Origin: Maridesulfovibrio ferrireducens
GTDB lineage: Bacteria > Desulfobacterota > Desulfovibrionia > Desulfovibrionales > Desulfovibrionaceae
DNA length: 64,000 bases
Reading direction: 5' to 3'
NCBI RefSeq assembly: GCF_016342405.1
Contig: NZ_JAEINN010000010.1
Coordinates: 62,001-126,000, forward strand
The position numbers and the translations under genes were made by a program. The notes below the pieces were generated by a model. It was not told the origin of the DNA and did no database searches. It was given only the letters and a program-made list of their open reading frames with translations. Positions within the stretch are counted from its first letter, which is position 1. Each line of letters opens with the position of its first letter. Below, in pieces: positions 38,185 to 47,463 of this stretch.

Positions 38185-40353
38185 TTAAAGAGTGATTTTT
38201 GCAACGATAACACAATTTCGAGAACCATCTTTTGCTTTGTAAAGGGCCGCGTCAGCTCGTTTAATAAGGGCTTCACCTGTTTCCCCCTTTACATAAGCCG
38301 CCACACCTAAACTTGCTGTGACGTTTTCTTTCATCACCGGAAAATGCAACTCTTCAATTTTTCCGCGCAGTTTCTCTGCAAGCAGTGTTGCACCGTCAAG
38401 CTTAGTTTCCGGACAGATAATCAAAAACTCTTCGCCTCCCCAACGACCAAGAACATCCGTCTCTCTTACGCTGATTGAAAGCAATGATGAAATTGCCACG
38501 AGAACGGCATCCCCTGCGTGATGGCCATATATGTCATTAACTCTTTTAAAATAATCTATATCCAACAAAATCACGGAAAAAGGCGTATCATAACGGACGG
38601 ACCGTGCAAGTTCCCTTTCCATTTCACTATCAAGCATATATCTATTAAAAACTTGCGTTAACCTGTCAGTTTTATAGAGAGAATCCAGTTTTGAATTCAT
38701 TAACAAAAGCTTCTTGTTATACCTTGAAATAATATTATATCGGTACAGCAGCAGCAAAATAAAAGAAGTCACCACGGCTAAAACCTTCCAAAGCAGCGAA
38801 TAATCCACTCCCTTATCATAACGAACAGATATCCAGCGATTAAGAATATTCTGTCGCTCTTCATGTGAAATAGAAGCAATAGCCTTGTTCAAAATTGATA
38901 ACAATTGAGGCCTGTCATTTCTGACCCCGACAGACAGGTCATAGTTCAATCCCACCTGCCCGGAAATTTTAACATCAAACATACCGTTTTTTTGAATTTG
39001 ATAGCTGATTGCAGGGACAGTATCAATATATCCCGAAACCCCTTCTTCATGGATTTTTTCAAGCCCACTAAGTGCGTCTTCAACCTCGACAATTTTTATA
39101 TTCGGATACTTATTACGTAACAATTCAATTGCGGCGTATCCTTTGGTAACGGCAAAAGTTTGATCAGCAACGCTCTCAAAATCATCTATGAACATTTTGT
39201 CAAGAGCAGTCGCCACAACCAACGGAAAAGATATATATGAAGAACTGAAATTTAAATATTCCCGACGCGTCGGGGTAGAAATAGCAGATGGAAGAATGTC
39301 ACACTTACGCTCACGAGCGAAGAATAAAGTCTGTTCCCATGAATCAGTAGGGATAAGCCTAAATTCCTTACCTATCCTCTGCGATAAAATATTCATAAAA
39401 TCTACAGTGATTCCTGTACTCTGATCTTTTCTATCTATTTGTTCATAAGGCATCCAGCTAGGATCAATACTCATGGAAATATAATCAATTTCTGACAGAT
39501 AAACTCTTTCATCAGCATCAAATCTAAGAGAATCAATATATGGATCGTGATTTACATCACCCACAAGCCACTTGCGGCGTAGTTGATTCTTTTCATATTC
39601 TGGAATTGCAGCAAGTCCCTTATTAAGAATTCCGATTGCTTCGGGCCAGTCGTTACGAACTCCGAAAACAAATTTAAGATCTTCGCCCAAAGGATATGCT
39701 ATCTGCAAATATGGAAGACCAAGTTTGTTTGCAGAAAACAGTGTTCCACCGTTTCCAAATGTAACATCGGCTTTGTTGTTAACAACAGTTTTAATCATTT
39801 CTTCTATAGTCGCACATTCTAAGACACTGGAATTCTTAAACGAACGGGCTAATTTTTCATCAGCCATATTACCTTTATGGACAGCAATAATTTTGCCATC
39901 TAAATCTCTATCAGACTTAATATTTTTAGGATTTCCCAGCGGAACTAGTACCATCTTTTGTATAGTTGAATAAGCATCTGAAAAATTGAGATATGCTTTA
40001 CGCTCCTTATGAACGACTCCCGTACTCAATCCGTCAATCTGACGCAATTTAGCCTTTTCCTGCATTTCGACCCATTTTCCGGGCAACAATTGAAAATTAG
40101 ATCCAGTCAGTTCATTTATTTTATCGAGCACTCCCTTATCAAACCCAGAAATAGAACCATCCTCGTTAACAACGATATACGGCTCCCAGTCTTTCTCTGT
40201 CCCCAGAGTAATCACAGGATGAGCTTTGATAAAGGCTTTCTCTTTTTCTGAAAGTTCGACACGAGACGAGGGTTTATTAGCACAAACCGGGGTGGTGGAT
40301 AAAAAACAAGAAATAAAAAATAAAATCAATATAAACACAACAAAATTTTTCAT
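38185..40353 (-). CDS. Diguanylate cyclase with two periplasmic solute-binding domains
   Basis: A 722-residue cyclase. A signal anchor or peptide covers residues 1-26. Two type-3 solute-binding domains (PF00497-like) follow at about 45-265 and 285-510 (each with a start like LGTEKDWEPYI or MSIDPSWMPYE), then a membrane helix at about 525-545 and a GGDEF domain at about 565-720 with GGEEF and RETD inhibitory site. It should sense small solutes such as amino acids in the periplasm and make c-di-GMP. The tandem domains resemble those of EvgS/BvgS-type sensors. It stands alone; the gap upstream holds its promoter and the sulP terminator. Confidence 0.93.
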   Translation of the reverse strand: MKNFVVFILILFFISCFLSTTPVCANKPSSRVELSEKEKAFIKAHPVITLGTEKDWEPYIVVNEDGSISGFDKGVLDKINELTGSNFQLLPGKWVEMQEKAKLRQIDGLSTGVVHKERKAYLNFSDAYSTIQKMVLVPLGNPKNIKSDRDLDGKIIAVHKGNMADEKLARSFKNSSVLECATIEEMIKTVVNNKADVTFGNGGTLFSANKLGLPYLQIAYPLGEDLKFVFGVRNDWPEAIGILNKGLAAIPEYEKNQLRRKWLVGDVNHDPYIDSLRFDADERVYLSEIDYISMSIDPSWMPYEQIDRKDQSTGITVDFMNILSQRIGKEFRLIPTDSWEQTLFFARERKCDILPSAISTPTRREYLNFSSSYISFPLVVATALDKMFIDDFESVADQTFAVTKGYAAIELLRNKYPNIKIVEVEDALSGLEKIHEEGVSGYIDTVPAISYQIQKNGMFDVKISGQVGLNYDLSVGVRNDRPQLLSILNKAIASISHEERQNILNRWISVRYDKGVDYSLLWKVLAVVTSFILLLLYRYNIISRYNKKLLLMNSKLDSLYKTDRLTQVFNRYMLDSEMERELARSVRYDTPFSVILLDIDYFKRVNDIYGHHAGDAVLVAISSLLSISVRETDVLGRWGGEEFLIICPETKLDGATLLAEKLRGKIEELHFPVMKENVTASLGVAAYVKGETGEALIKRADAALYKAKDGSRNCVIVAKITL

Positions 40354-40600
40354 ATATTCCCGATTTTTAATAATGAAGTCTTTCCTCTGAATACTATGCT
40401 TTTACGTTAAGAACAATAATTATGATCATTGACCACACAAAAAAGCTATTACTCTCATCTATTACTGCTATCTGGTAACAGTTTAATTTTCGAAAACTTT
40501 TATTTTTTACGCATTAAGTTTTGCATATAATTACATATAAAATATATTTGATGCAACACAGTTTCATCAAATTGAGTATTTTAACATAAATATATTTTAG

Positions 40601-40613
40601 GACGAGACACACA
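40601..40613 (+). repeat. 13-base direct repeat, copy 1 (downstream of sulP)
   Basis: GACGAGACACACA. An identical copy, in the same orientation, occurs at 42329-42341, so the pair brackets the sulP gene with its leader and terminator. Neighbouring bases differ at both ends. Confidence 0.6.
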
Positions 40614-40621
40614 AACAAAAT

Positions 40622-40657
40622 AAAAAGGCTTAGAAGATTAATCTTCTAAGCCTTTTT
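40622..40657. terminator. Intrinsic terminator of sulP
   Basis: A perfect 36-base palindrome. Each arm reads AAAAAGGCTTAGAAGATT or its complement, with T runs on both strands. It lies 35 bases past the sulP stop. Confidence 0.92.
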
Positions 40658-40692
40658 TGAATTGATAATTGCTAGTAAAATGATCAGGAATA

Positions 40693-42288
40693 CTATGCCT
40701 TTAACTCATCCTGAAGTTTATTATAATTATCTACGCTGACGAAGTAGTCAGGATCGGACAGCACGTTGACAACACATATCTTCTCCGCCTTCTTAATCAA
40801 GCGGACACAATCCTTGCTAAGATGCCACAGATGAACAGTCTTGCCTGACCGCAAATACAGCTCGGTAACTTTATTGACCATTTCAATTGCAGATTGATCC
40901 ATTATACGTGATTCCTGAAAGTCGATAATAACATTATCAGGATCATCTTTCACATCAAACTTACTTAGAAATAATGTTGTGGAACCAAAAAATAACGGCC
41001 CGTATATCTGATAATGTTTGATTCCATGCTCATCAACAATCTTTCTTGCACGAATTCTAAGTGCATTTTCCCATGCAAAAATCATAGCGGAAATAATAAC
41101 ACCGCAGATTACAGCAATAGCCAAATCATATTTGACGGTGAGAAAAGTTACCAGAACGATAACGGCAACATCCCATTTAGGAACTTTATTCACTATATTG
41201 AATGTGCTCCATGCAAAAGTCTTAATGACAACGATAAACATAACACCGACCAGCGCGGCAATAGGGACCATTTCAATATAAGTTGAAGTGAACAAAATAA
41301 AGAACAACAAGGCAACAGCGGCGGTGATACCGGACAGACGACCGCGACCACCGGAAGTAATATTGATGATACTCTGCCCGATCATTGCACATCCGCCCAT
41401 TCCGCCGAACAACCCGTTGGTGAAATTAGCAACACCCTGAGCTATACATTCACGGTTTCCGCTCCCGTGAGTGTCAGTCAATTCATCAATAAGAGTTAAT
41501 GTCATTAAAGATTCAATCAGCCCGATGGCAGCTAGAATCAAGGCGTAAGGAGTAACAAATGTGAGAGTTTCCCAAGTGAAAGGAATCTGAGGGATTGCAA
41601 AAGTAGGAAGCCCCGCTTTTATTCCTGTGCCTCCATTAACCTTAATAAAGGAAAGAACTGTTGCCGTATCAATCTGAGCAAAAATAACCAGAAGAGAAAC
41701 AGCGATTATGGCTATGAGTGCGCCCGGAGCTTTTTTATAAACCATAGGAACTGTGAACAAAATTCCCATTGTCAAAGCTACCAATCCTATCATTATCCAG
41801 AGAGGTTCTCCCTGAATCCATGTGCCCTCAGCTTGAAACATATTTAACTGGGATAGAAAAATTACAATTGCCAGCCCATTGACGAATCCCATCATAACGG
41901 ACCTTGGAACCATTCTTATAAACTTTCCTAAACGGAATATTCCAGCCAGACTTTGGAAAATACCTACCAGCAGCAAAGTAAAAAACAGATATTGAAGTCC
42001 GGCATGTGAACCGGCTCCGCCCAAAGCATTTCCTTCTAGGACCAGATTAACCATAACAACGGCCATTGCTCCTGTAGCTCCTGAAATCATGCCGGGTCGT
42101 CCACCTAAAATGGAAGTCATAATGCACATCATGAATGCACCGTATAGGCCTACAATCGGAGAAACTCCTGCGACAAAAGAAAATGCTACTGCTTCCGGCA
42201 CTAATGCCAATGCCACCGTAAGCCCTGAAAAAATATCACTTTGAATACTGCCCTTTGAATTCGATACTAAAGTATGACTGGCTTCCAT
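40693..42288 (-). CDS. SulP-family anion transporter with STAS domain
   Basis: A 531-residue inner-membrane transporter of the SulP/SLC26 family: about twelve to fourteen hydrophobic segments (LALVPEAVAFSFVAGV at about 28-43, GFVNGLAIVIF near 150), then a C-terminal STAS domain from about 420 (VIIDFQESRIMDQSAIEMV). Family members carry sulfate, bicarbonate or other anions. Sulfate import would suit a sulfate reducer, and bicarbonate is an alternative; sequence alone cannot decide. The ATG at 42288 has AAGGA seven bases upstream. The gene, its leader and its terminator are bracketed by 13-base direct repeats. Confidence 0.92.
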   Translation of the reverse strand: MEASHTLVSNSKGSIQSDIFSGLTVALALVPEAVAFSFVAGVSPIVGLYGAFMMCIMTSILGGRPGMISGATGAMAVVMVNLVLEGNALGGAGSHAGLQYLFFTLLLVGIFQSLAGIFRLGKFIRMVPRSVMMGFVNGLAIVIFLSQLNMFQAEGTWIQGEPLWIMIGLVALTMGILFTVPMVYKKAPGALIAIIAVSLLVIFAQIDTATVLSFIKVNGGTGIKAGLPTFAIPQIPFTWETLTFVTPYALILAAIGLIESLMTLTLIDELTDTHGSGNRECIAQGVANFTNGLFGGMGGCAMIGQSIINITSGGRGRLSGITAAVALLFFILFTSTYIEMVPIAALVGVMFIVVIKTFAWSTFNIVNKVPKWDVAVIVLVTFLTVKYDLAIAVICGVIISAMIFAWENALRIRARKIVDEHGIKHYQIYGPLFFGSTTLFLSKFDVKDDPDNVIIDFQESRIMDQSAIEMVNKVTELYLRSGKTVHLWHLSKDCVRLIKKAEKICVVNVLSDPDYFVSVDNYNKLQDELKA

Positions 42289-42328
42289 CAATAATTCCTT
42301 AATTCCTTTTTATTTATTAACAAAAAAA

Positions 42329-42341
42329 GACGAGACACACA
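42329..42341 (+). repeat. 13-base direct repeat, copy 2 (upstream of sulP)
   Basis: GACGAGACACACA, identical and same orientation as the copy at 40601-40613. It lies about 40 bases before the sulP start. Confidence 0.6.
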
Positions 42342-42482
42342 GGCCCAGCCTAACACAATACGGCGCAATATGGAGCGATAAAAAATCGCCCCTATGACCT
42401 TCAATCAAATATTTAAAATCCAAGCCGAAAAGATCACGTAGAAAAACAACCCCGGCAATCCGGAACAGAACGCTATTATATC

Positions 42483-42505
42483 TTAATTACTACAATAGTA
42501 ATTAA
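42483..42505. promoter_or_regulatory. AT-rich palindrome upstream of sulP
   Basis: TTAATTACTA-CAA-TAGTAATTAA, a perfect ten-base inverted repeat with a three-base spacer, about 195 bases upstream of sulP. No T run follows. It may be an operator; the protein that would bind it is unknown. Confidence 0.4.
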
Positions 42506-42694
42506 AGCCCCTGACAAGGCTCTTTATTTAAAATGATTGCTATTACTTATGAAACGGAAAGAAGTACGGAAGAGGGGTACATCGAAACGGTGTGCATAAA
42601 TATAAGACTTATCCTCAAGCAGGCAGTAATTATATGGCTTTAAAGCTTTAGTCAATATTCCACGTCGCAATTCAAAATTGCATAATTTATTCAA

Positions 42695-42729
42695 CAAAAA
42701 CACCAGCCGTCAACACGAGACGGCTGGTG
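42695..42729 (-). terminator. Intrinsic terminator of the chemoreceptor gene
   Basis: CACCAGCCGTC and GACGGCTGGTG pair around a seven-base loop. On the minus strand the stem is followed by TTTTTGTT. It lies 22 bases past the stop of the chemoreceptor gene. Confidence 0.88.
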
Positions 42730-42750
42730 CAACTCATTTAATAACCGAGC

Positions 42751-44940
42751 TTAAAACCGTTTAAATTCAGAACTGAGATCATCACTCAAATCAAGAGAAG
42801 CACCGTCTAACTTTTCTGGAGTTGAACGCTTTTGCCCCAAAGCCCGCATGGGTGGAGAATCTCCGAACTCATCATCTGTCTTGAAAAAACTCATTAACGA
42901 CTGCATCTGCTGCGCCTGGCTCGCCAGCTCTTCAGAAGTCGAAGCCATCTCTTCAGAAACTGATGCATTCTGTTGAACGACCATGTCCAGCTGTTCAACA
43001 GCCTTTGAAATCTGCTGAGTTCCTGAATTCTGTTCTTCCGAGGCAGCTGATATTTCCTGAACAAGATCAGCGGTCTTCTTGATGTTAGGAACCAGCTTCT
43101 CAAGCATACGTCCGGCCGCCTCTGCGGTGGCAACAGAAGAACTCGACAACTCACTTATTTCGGCAGCGGATTGCCCGCTTCTTTCTGCAAGTTTTCTCAC
43201 CTCTGCGGCAACTACAGCAAAACCTTTTCCGTGCTCTCCGGCACGGGCTGCTTCAATAGCGGCATTAAGAGCAAGAAGATTTGTCTGCCGTGAAATCTCC
43301 TCAATAATTGAAATTTTCTCTGCAATATTCTTCATAGCTTCAACAGTTTGAGCTACAGCTACCCCGCTTTCTTCACCGTCTTTAGAGGATTCAACTGCAA
43401 TCCTTTCAGTCTCTTTTGCATTATCAGCGGTTTTCCTTATCGTCGCCCCCATCTCTTCCATTGATGCCGCAATTTCCTCAATTGAAGAAGCTTGTTCTGT
43501 AGAGCCTTGAGCCATCACAGAGGACGAAGATGACAATTCTTCACTTCCCGCTGTGACATTCTGAGATGCGCCGGTAATATCAGATACTATATCCGCCAGC
43601 TTCCCACCCATCTGCCTTAATGCATCAGCAAGCATTCCAATTTCATCCTTCTGATGAATATCAACCGTTGCAGTAAGATTTCCTCTTCTAATTTCCTGAG
43701 CAAACGTTACAGCCTTGATAATAGGCCCGGTAATTATTTTTACGATACACCATGCAAACAAAATTCCTGCAACAATGGCCAAAATTCCTATGGTTATACT
43801 TATAGTTCCAAGCATATCAACATGCTCAGCAGTTCTTTTCGCAGTTTCATCAGCAAGCGCCATTGCTTTTTTTGAAATACTGTCAACAGCAGGTTCAATT
43901 TTATGAACTTCCGCACGCATCGCAGATGTCAATTCAGTGATAATTATGTCTTCTTCAACGAGAGAATTAAAAGCCTTCTCATATTTTGCAACATAAGCTT
44001 TAGATTCATTCTTATCTGCATCCGAGATTTCAGAAAGATTCACAGATTCAGTCAAACGCTCTAATCCGGCTTCTACATTTGATGCGTACTTTTTAGCACC
44101 TCTTAGAATATAGTCTTTTTCCTCTTTGCGGATCGAAAGTATAAGAGCATTACCATTGGGAATGTATATGGAACCAAGAGCCTGCTCCATAATGCGAGCG
44201 GCAGAACGCATAGTTTCCGTATAACTGGCTTCAGGATTTCTCAAATAATCATTCAGTGCGTCAGAATATTCTTTGAGCCCCTTCTGCTGTTCGACTTTAG
44301 CAGAATCAGAACACTTACTAACGTTAAGCTGCTCTTCATATATAGTGATAGCGCTCAACCATTTATCTTTATACTTAGGAGAACCGGTGCGGATATAGTC
44401 CTTTTCATAACGGCGAATCTGCAAAAGAGAAATGTACAATTCGTCTACATTCCTTTCTCCGAAAAAATTCTGCAATGCATGAGCCGCGCCTCTGAACTCC
44501 CCCTGTAAACCGGATTTAGGGTCCAACCCTTTTGTCTCATAAGCCTCAACCAGCTTCCGAAATGAACTTTTATAACTGGATGCAAAACCAATTACACCGG
44601 AAGCTAATCCTTCAATCTCTGTATTTCCATTCTCACCGGCTAACCTGACAATTGATTTTGCCTGGTCAGTCAATTGCGCGATGTTTTCATCAAGTCTCGC
44701 CAGATATTTTTTATCCATCCGAAGCATAAAATCTTTTTCGTTTCGACGGCTTTGAAGCATCAAAGACTCAATACGACCCGCGTGAAGACCAATAGCCATG
44801 TCCACTTCCATATGCTTTTTAAATCCCGAAGACATAGAATTAGCGGCATAGCGATCAACAGAAATCACAACAACCAGAAGTGTAATAATTAGGCCGAAAG
44901 CGAGCCCCAATTTAACTCCAAGCTTAGCATTCTTCAACAT
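42751..44940 (-). CDS. Methyl-accepting chemotaxis protein with helical bimodular-type sensor
   Basis: A 729-residue chemoreceptor. Membrane helices at about 8-28 and 370-395 flank a large helical periplasmic domain. Within it the motif R-[RK]-x-E-K-D-[YF] occurs three times, at Arg65, Arg176 and Arg271, as in HBM/four-helix-bundle sensors of the McpS and TorS kind. A HAMP domain follows, then the signalling domain with the conserved tip around [15 protein letters not shown]. The C-terminus lacks a methyltransferase-tethering pentapeptide. AGGAG before the ATG fixes the start. HBM sensors bind organic acids in known cases; the ligand here is unknown. Monocistronic with a strong terminator. 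Confidence 0.93.
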   Translation of the reverse strand: MLKNAKLGVKLGLAFGLIITLLVVVISVDRYAANSMSSGFKKHMEVDMAIGLHAGRIESLMLQSRRNEKDFMLRMDKKYLARLDENIAQLTDQAKSIVRLAGENGNTEIEGLASGVIGFASSYKSSFRKLVEAYETKGLDPKSGLQGEFRGAAHALQNFFGERNVDELYISLLQIRRYEKDYIRTGSPKYKDKWLSAITIYEEQLNVSKCSDSAKVEQQKGLKEYSDALNDYLRNPEASYTETMRSAARIMEQALGSIYIPNGNALILSIRKEEKDYILRGAKKYASNVEAGLERLTESVNLSEISDADKNESKAYVAKYEKAFNSLVEEDIIITELTSAMRAEVHKIEPAVDSISKKAMALADETAKRTAEHVDMLGTISITIGILAIVAGILFAWCIVKIITGPIIKAVTFAQEIRRGNLTATVDIHQKDEIGMLADALRQMGGKLADIVSDITGASQNVTAGSEELSSSSSVMAQGSTEQASSIEEIAASMEEMGATIRKTADNAKETERIAVESSKDGEESGVAVAQTVEAMKNIAEKISIIEEISRQTNLLALNAAIEAARAGEHGKGFAVVAAEVRKLAERSGQSAAEISELSSSSVATAEAAGRMLEKLVPNIKKTADLVQEISAASEEQNSGTQQISKAVEQLDMVVQQNASVSEEMASTSEELASQAQQMQSLMSFFKTDDEFGDSPPMRALGQKRSTPEKLDGASLDLSDDLSSEFKRF

Positions 44941-45177
44941 TTGTTCACTCCTGAGTTATGATTCCCATGAAACCAACCTACATAAAAAACAATGCAGACT
45001 ATATACAATATACCTCTTTTTTATATCAGTTCAATAAAAACATTCGATTTGATTATTATATATCCTGCCCTGATTGAAAAACTTCAACCGGTGCCAGACC
45101 GAATCTAATATTTTAACACTGGACTATTCTCTATTCTTGCGGTCATTATTTGAGATTAAAAACTAAGAGGTGCAACC

Positions 45178-45732
45178 ATGTTTCGATATTTATCAGCCGC
45201 AATAGTAACTGTCTTTCTGTTTGCCGGAGCCGCCTTTGCTGAACCTATGCAGAAGGGAGAAGACTTCCCCGACATTACCCTGACTGGCAACCAGACCGCA
45301 GCTCAGCTTTCCTACCTTGGATTATCCGACAATGGCCCGTGGCAGATTAAAGATATTGATGCCGACTTTGTTATTATTGAAATTTTCAGCATGTACTGCC
45401 CACACTGTCAGGCGGAAGCTCCAAGCGTTAACAAATTGTTTACGGCCCTCAAAAAGTCCAAATCAAATGCCCGCATAAAGCTTATAGGTGTTGGCGTTGG
45501 AAATTCTGACTTTGAAGTAAATTTTTTCAGAAAAAAATACCAAGTAGAATTTCCACTTTTTGATGATCTTGATTTTGAAATACATGAAGAAGTCGGAAAG
45601 CCCGGAACTCCGCATTTTTTTATGGTTGACCTAAGTGAAGAAAATATACTTAAAACTGTTTCATCTTTTGCGGGAAGAATGAAAGATCCCAAGCAGTTTC
45701 TGATAAGTCTGCAAAAAGCCGCAAGACATTAG
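45178..45732 (+). CDS. Exported thioredoxin-like (TlpA/ResA-type) protein
   Basis: A 184-residue protein with a signal peptide (cleavage near AFA-E, residue 21) and a thioredoxin fold. The redox motif CPHC lies at Cys74-Cys77 in FSMYCPHCQAEAP, and the cis-Pro is in GKPGTPHFFMV. It likely reduces or exchanges disulfides in the periplasm. An exported 1-Cys peroxiredoxin gene follows 27 bases downstream, which suggests that this protein recycles it. GAGG lies seven bases before the ATG. TlpA homologues also serve cytochrome c assembly, but the ccmF genes are far away. Confidence 0.88.
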   Translation: MFRYLSAAIVTVFLFAGAAFAEPMQKGEDFPDITLTGNQTAAQLSYLGLSDNGPWQIKDIDADFVIIEIFSMYCPHCQAEAPSVNKLFTALKKSKSNARIKLIGVGVGNSDFEVNFFRKKYQVEFPLFDDLDFEIHEEVGKPGTPHFFMVDLSEENILKTVSSFAGRMKDPKQFLISLQKAARH

Positions 45733-45759
45733 AAAATCTAAAAAAATAGAGGAACAAGC

Positions 45760-46362
45760 ATGACTAAATACATACGTCTTTATAGTTTACTTGCCGCACT
45801 TCTGATATGTGTATGCGCCGCACCTTCATGGGCGAAAGTTCCTGCCGAACTTGTTTATCAAACCGGCAAACTTAAACCTGTGGACAGCGTTCTTAATATT
45901 ACTGTCGGTGAAACCGCACCAGACTTTGCTCTGCCATCTCTTGCTGGTAAAGCTGTGCAACTTTCATCCTTTCATGGTAAAAAAAATGTTGTAATATCCT
46001 TTGTCCCCGCGGCATTCACTCCAATATGCTCGGATCAATGGCCCGGATACAATATTGCACAGGATCTTTTTGAACAGAATGATGCAATCCTACTAGGTAT
46101 TACAGCAGACAATATTCCGACCCAATATGCATGGACACGCCAGATGAATGAAGGCGGAGTATGGTTCCCCGTACTCTCTGATTTTTGGCCTCACGGCAAA
46201 GTTGCACAATTATATGGAGTTCTTAGAACTGACGGAACCACTGAGCGTGCAATTTTCATAATAGATAAAAAAGGAATCATCCGCTACATTGATGTTCACG
46301 ACATAAATACCCGTCCTGATTTAGGCGAAATTATCCGTTCACTCAGAAAAATTAATAAATAA
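45760..46362 (+). CDS. Exported 1-Cys peroxiredoxin (AhpC/TSA/BCP type)
   Basis: A 200-residue peroxidase of the thiol-specific antioxidant family with a signal peptide (cleavage near SWA-K, residue 25). The peroxidatic Cys90 lies in FTPICSDQWPG; once the signal peptide is removed this is the only cysteine, so no internal resolving Cys exists. It must be recycled by another thiol protein, and the CPHC thioredoxin-like protein encoded just upstream is the obvious candidate. GAGGA precedes the ATG. Export of a peroxiredoxin is unusual, since most act in the cytoplasm. It would protect periplasmic enzymes of an anaerobe from peroxide. Confidence 0.88.
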   Translation: MTKYIRLYSLLAALLICVCAAPSWAKVPAELVYQTGKLKPVDSVLNITVGETAPDFALPSLAGKAVQLSSFHGKKNVVISFVPAAFTPICSDQWPGYNIAQDLFEQNDAILLGITADNIPTQYAWTRQMNEGGVWFPVLSDFWPHGKVAQLYGVLRTDGTTERAIFIIDKKGIIRYIDVHDINTRPDLGEIIRSLRKINK

Positions 46363-46447
46363 AAAGTCTTGATAAAATCACGATGCAAACTATTAATTGA
46401 TTTAAACTAGCCGGACTAAAGATGGTAAAAACAGGCAGAAAAACATC

Positions 46448-46918
46448 ATGATTTTAGACAATCTGAAACAGTTTTCAATATATAACTTCGGACCTGCATG
46501 GGAAAAAGCTTTTGAGTTTCTCCGTGAGCTCGATATTTCTATTGAACCGGGCAGATGTGTGATCGACGGAGAGAAAGTCTTTGCACAGGTAAGTGAATAC
46601 CATACCAAGCTTCAAGACGAAGGACGCTTTGAGGCTCACCGCAAATATGTGGATATTCAATTTCTGCTTTCCGGACGGGAAATCCTTGGCTGGGCCGACT
46701 TACCAAGTCTGGAGACGGAAATTATTTATGATCCTGAGCGTGACGTGGAATTTTTGAAACCGCTCCCCGTAACACCTAGCCTGTCCAGGCTTGTTCCGGG
46801 AATGTTCATGGCCTTTTTCCCGGAAGACGGACATATGCCGGGACTCGCCGTTGGCAATAAACCGGAAGCTGTGAAAAAAGTTGTCGTTAAAATAGCTGTG
46901 AGTGCGCTTGTATCTTAG
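46448..46918 (+). CDS. YhcH/YjgK/YiaL family protein (DUF386)
   Basis: A 156-residue cupin-like protein of the YhcH/YjgK/YiaL family, whose members are linked to sugar and sialic acid metabolism (YhcH was proposed as a sugar isomerase). Family marks are EYHTKLQDEGRFEAHRKYVDIQFLLSG at about 53-80, where the His and Glu ligate metal, and FFPEDGHMPG near 128. No sugar catabolic genes are adjacent, so the substrate is open. No clear ribosome site precedes the ATG. It is followed after 50 bases by a small membrane protein gene. Confidence 0.9.
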   Translation: MILDNLKQFSIYNFGPAWEKAFEFLRELDISIEPGRCVIDGEKVFAQVSEYHTKLQDEGRFEAHRKYVDIQFLLSGREILGWADLPSLETEIIYDPERDVEFLKPLPVTPSLSRLVPGMFMAFFPEDGHMPGLAVGNKPEAVKKVVVKIAVSALVS

Positions 46919-46968
46919 GTTATTAATAAACATTCAAATAACCACTTTTACTATTTAAGGTGAGCACG

Positions 46969-47442
46969 ATGAACAAAGACTGGAAATATTATCTGGGAAT
47001 TATTCTTATCAGTTACAGCTTTCTGCCGTTCTTTGTCTTTGCAATGCTCCCGTTTATTGATGTCGACATCGCCAAATCAGGAACTTTTGCCGTAATATTT
47101 CTAGCAACGGGAGAAGTTGCATTTCTCGGTGCGGCGGCTCTTTTAGGCAAAGAATTCATCTTACTTATGAAGACCCGTTTTATGAGTATATTCAAAAGAA
47201 CACCCAGCCTTAAACACATAAGCAGAATCAGACACCGCATAGGGGTAGGGTTAATGATAGCGAGCTTGCTACCATATTACTACGTTCTGTTTAGTGAAAT
47301 ATTCTTCTTGCCCTTGGACCACGGGATTCTTACCGGGGCGTTGATATTGAGTGAACTTCTCTTTATGACTTCAATGGTAACTCTGGGCAGTCAATTCTGG
47401 GATAGGTTGAAGCATCTTTTTGACTGGCCCGGCGCTGAGTAA
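46969..47442 (+). CDS. Small four-helix membrane protein (transporter-suffix type)
   Basis: A 157-residue protein with four hydrophobic segments at about 8-30, 38-58, 92-112 and 118-140. It resembles the short domain annotated as a transporter suffix, which elsewhere occurs alone or fused to transporters. AAGGTGA five bases before the ATG at 46969 supports that start over the GTG at 46960. No specific role is known. It ends 21 bases before a convergent glycosyltransferase gene; a short hairpin (ACTAAA/TTTAGT) sits between the stops. Confidence 0.68.
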   Translation: MNKDWKYYLGIILISYSFLPFFVFAMLPFIDVDIAKSGTFAVIFLATGEVAFLGAAALLGKEFILLMKTRFMSIFKRTPSLKHISRIRHRIGVGLMIASLLPYYYVLFSEIFFLPLDHGILTGALILSELLFMTSMVTLGSQFWDRLKHLFDWPGAE

Positions 47443-47463
47443 ATCCAAGCCGACTAAACCCTT

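Larger units (their letters stand above)
40354..40692. other. Intergenic region between sulP and the SBP-GGDEF gene
   Basis: This 339-base AT-rich gap holds one copy of a 13-base direct repeat (40601-40613) and the sulP terminator (40622-40657). The remainder, from 40354 to about 40600, should carry the promoter of the SBP-GGDEF gene. I see no clear -35/-10 pair and no ORF there. Confidence 0.6.
42289..42750. other. Intergenic region upstream of sulP
   Basis: About 460 bases without a convincing gene. It contains the second 13-base direct repeat (42329-42341), an AT-rich 10-3-10 palindrome (42483-42505) and the chemoreceptor terminator (42695-42729). A 16-codon ORF near 42553 lacks a ribosome site and is not called. 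The sulP promoter must lie here on the minus strand. Confidence 0.6.

Noticed and set aside
42553-42603. Sixteen-codon basic ORF upstream of sulP
   Set aside because: No ribosome site and no supporting context.
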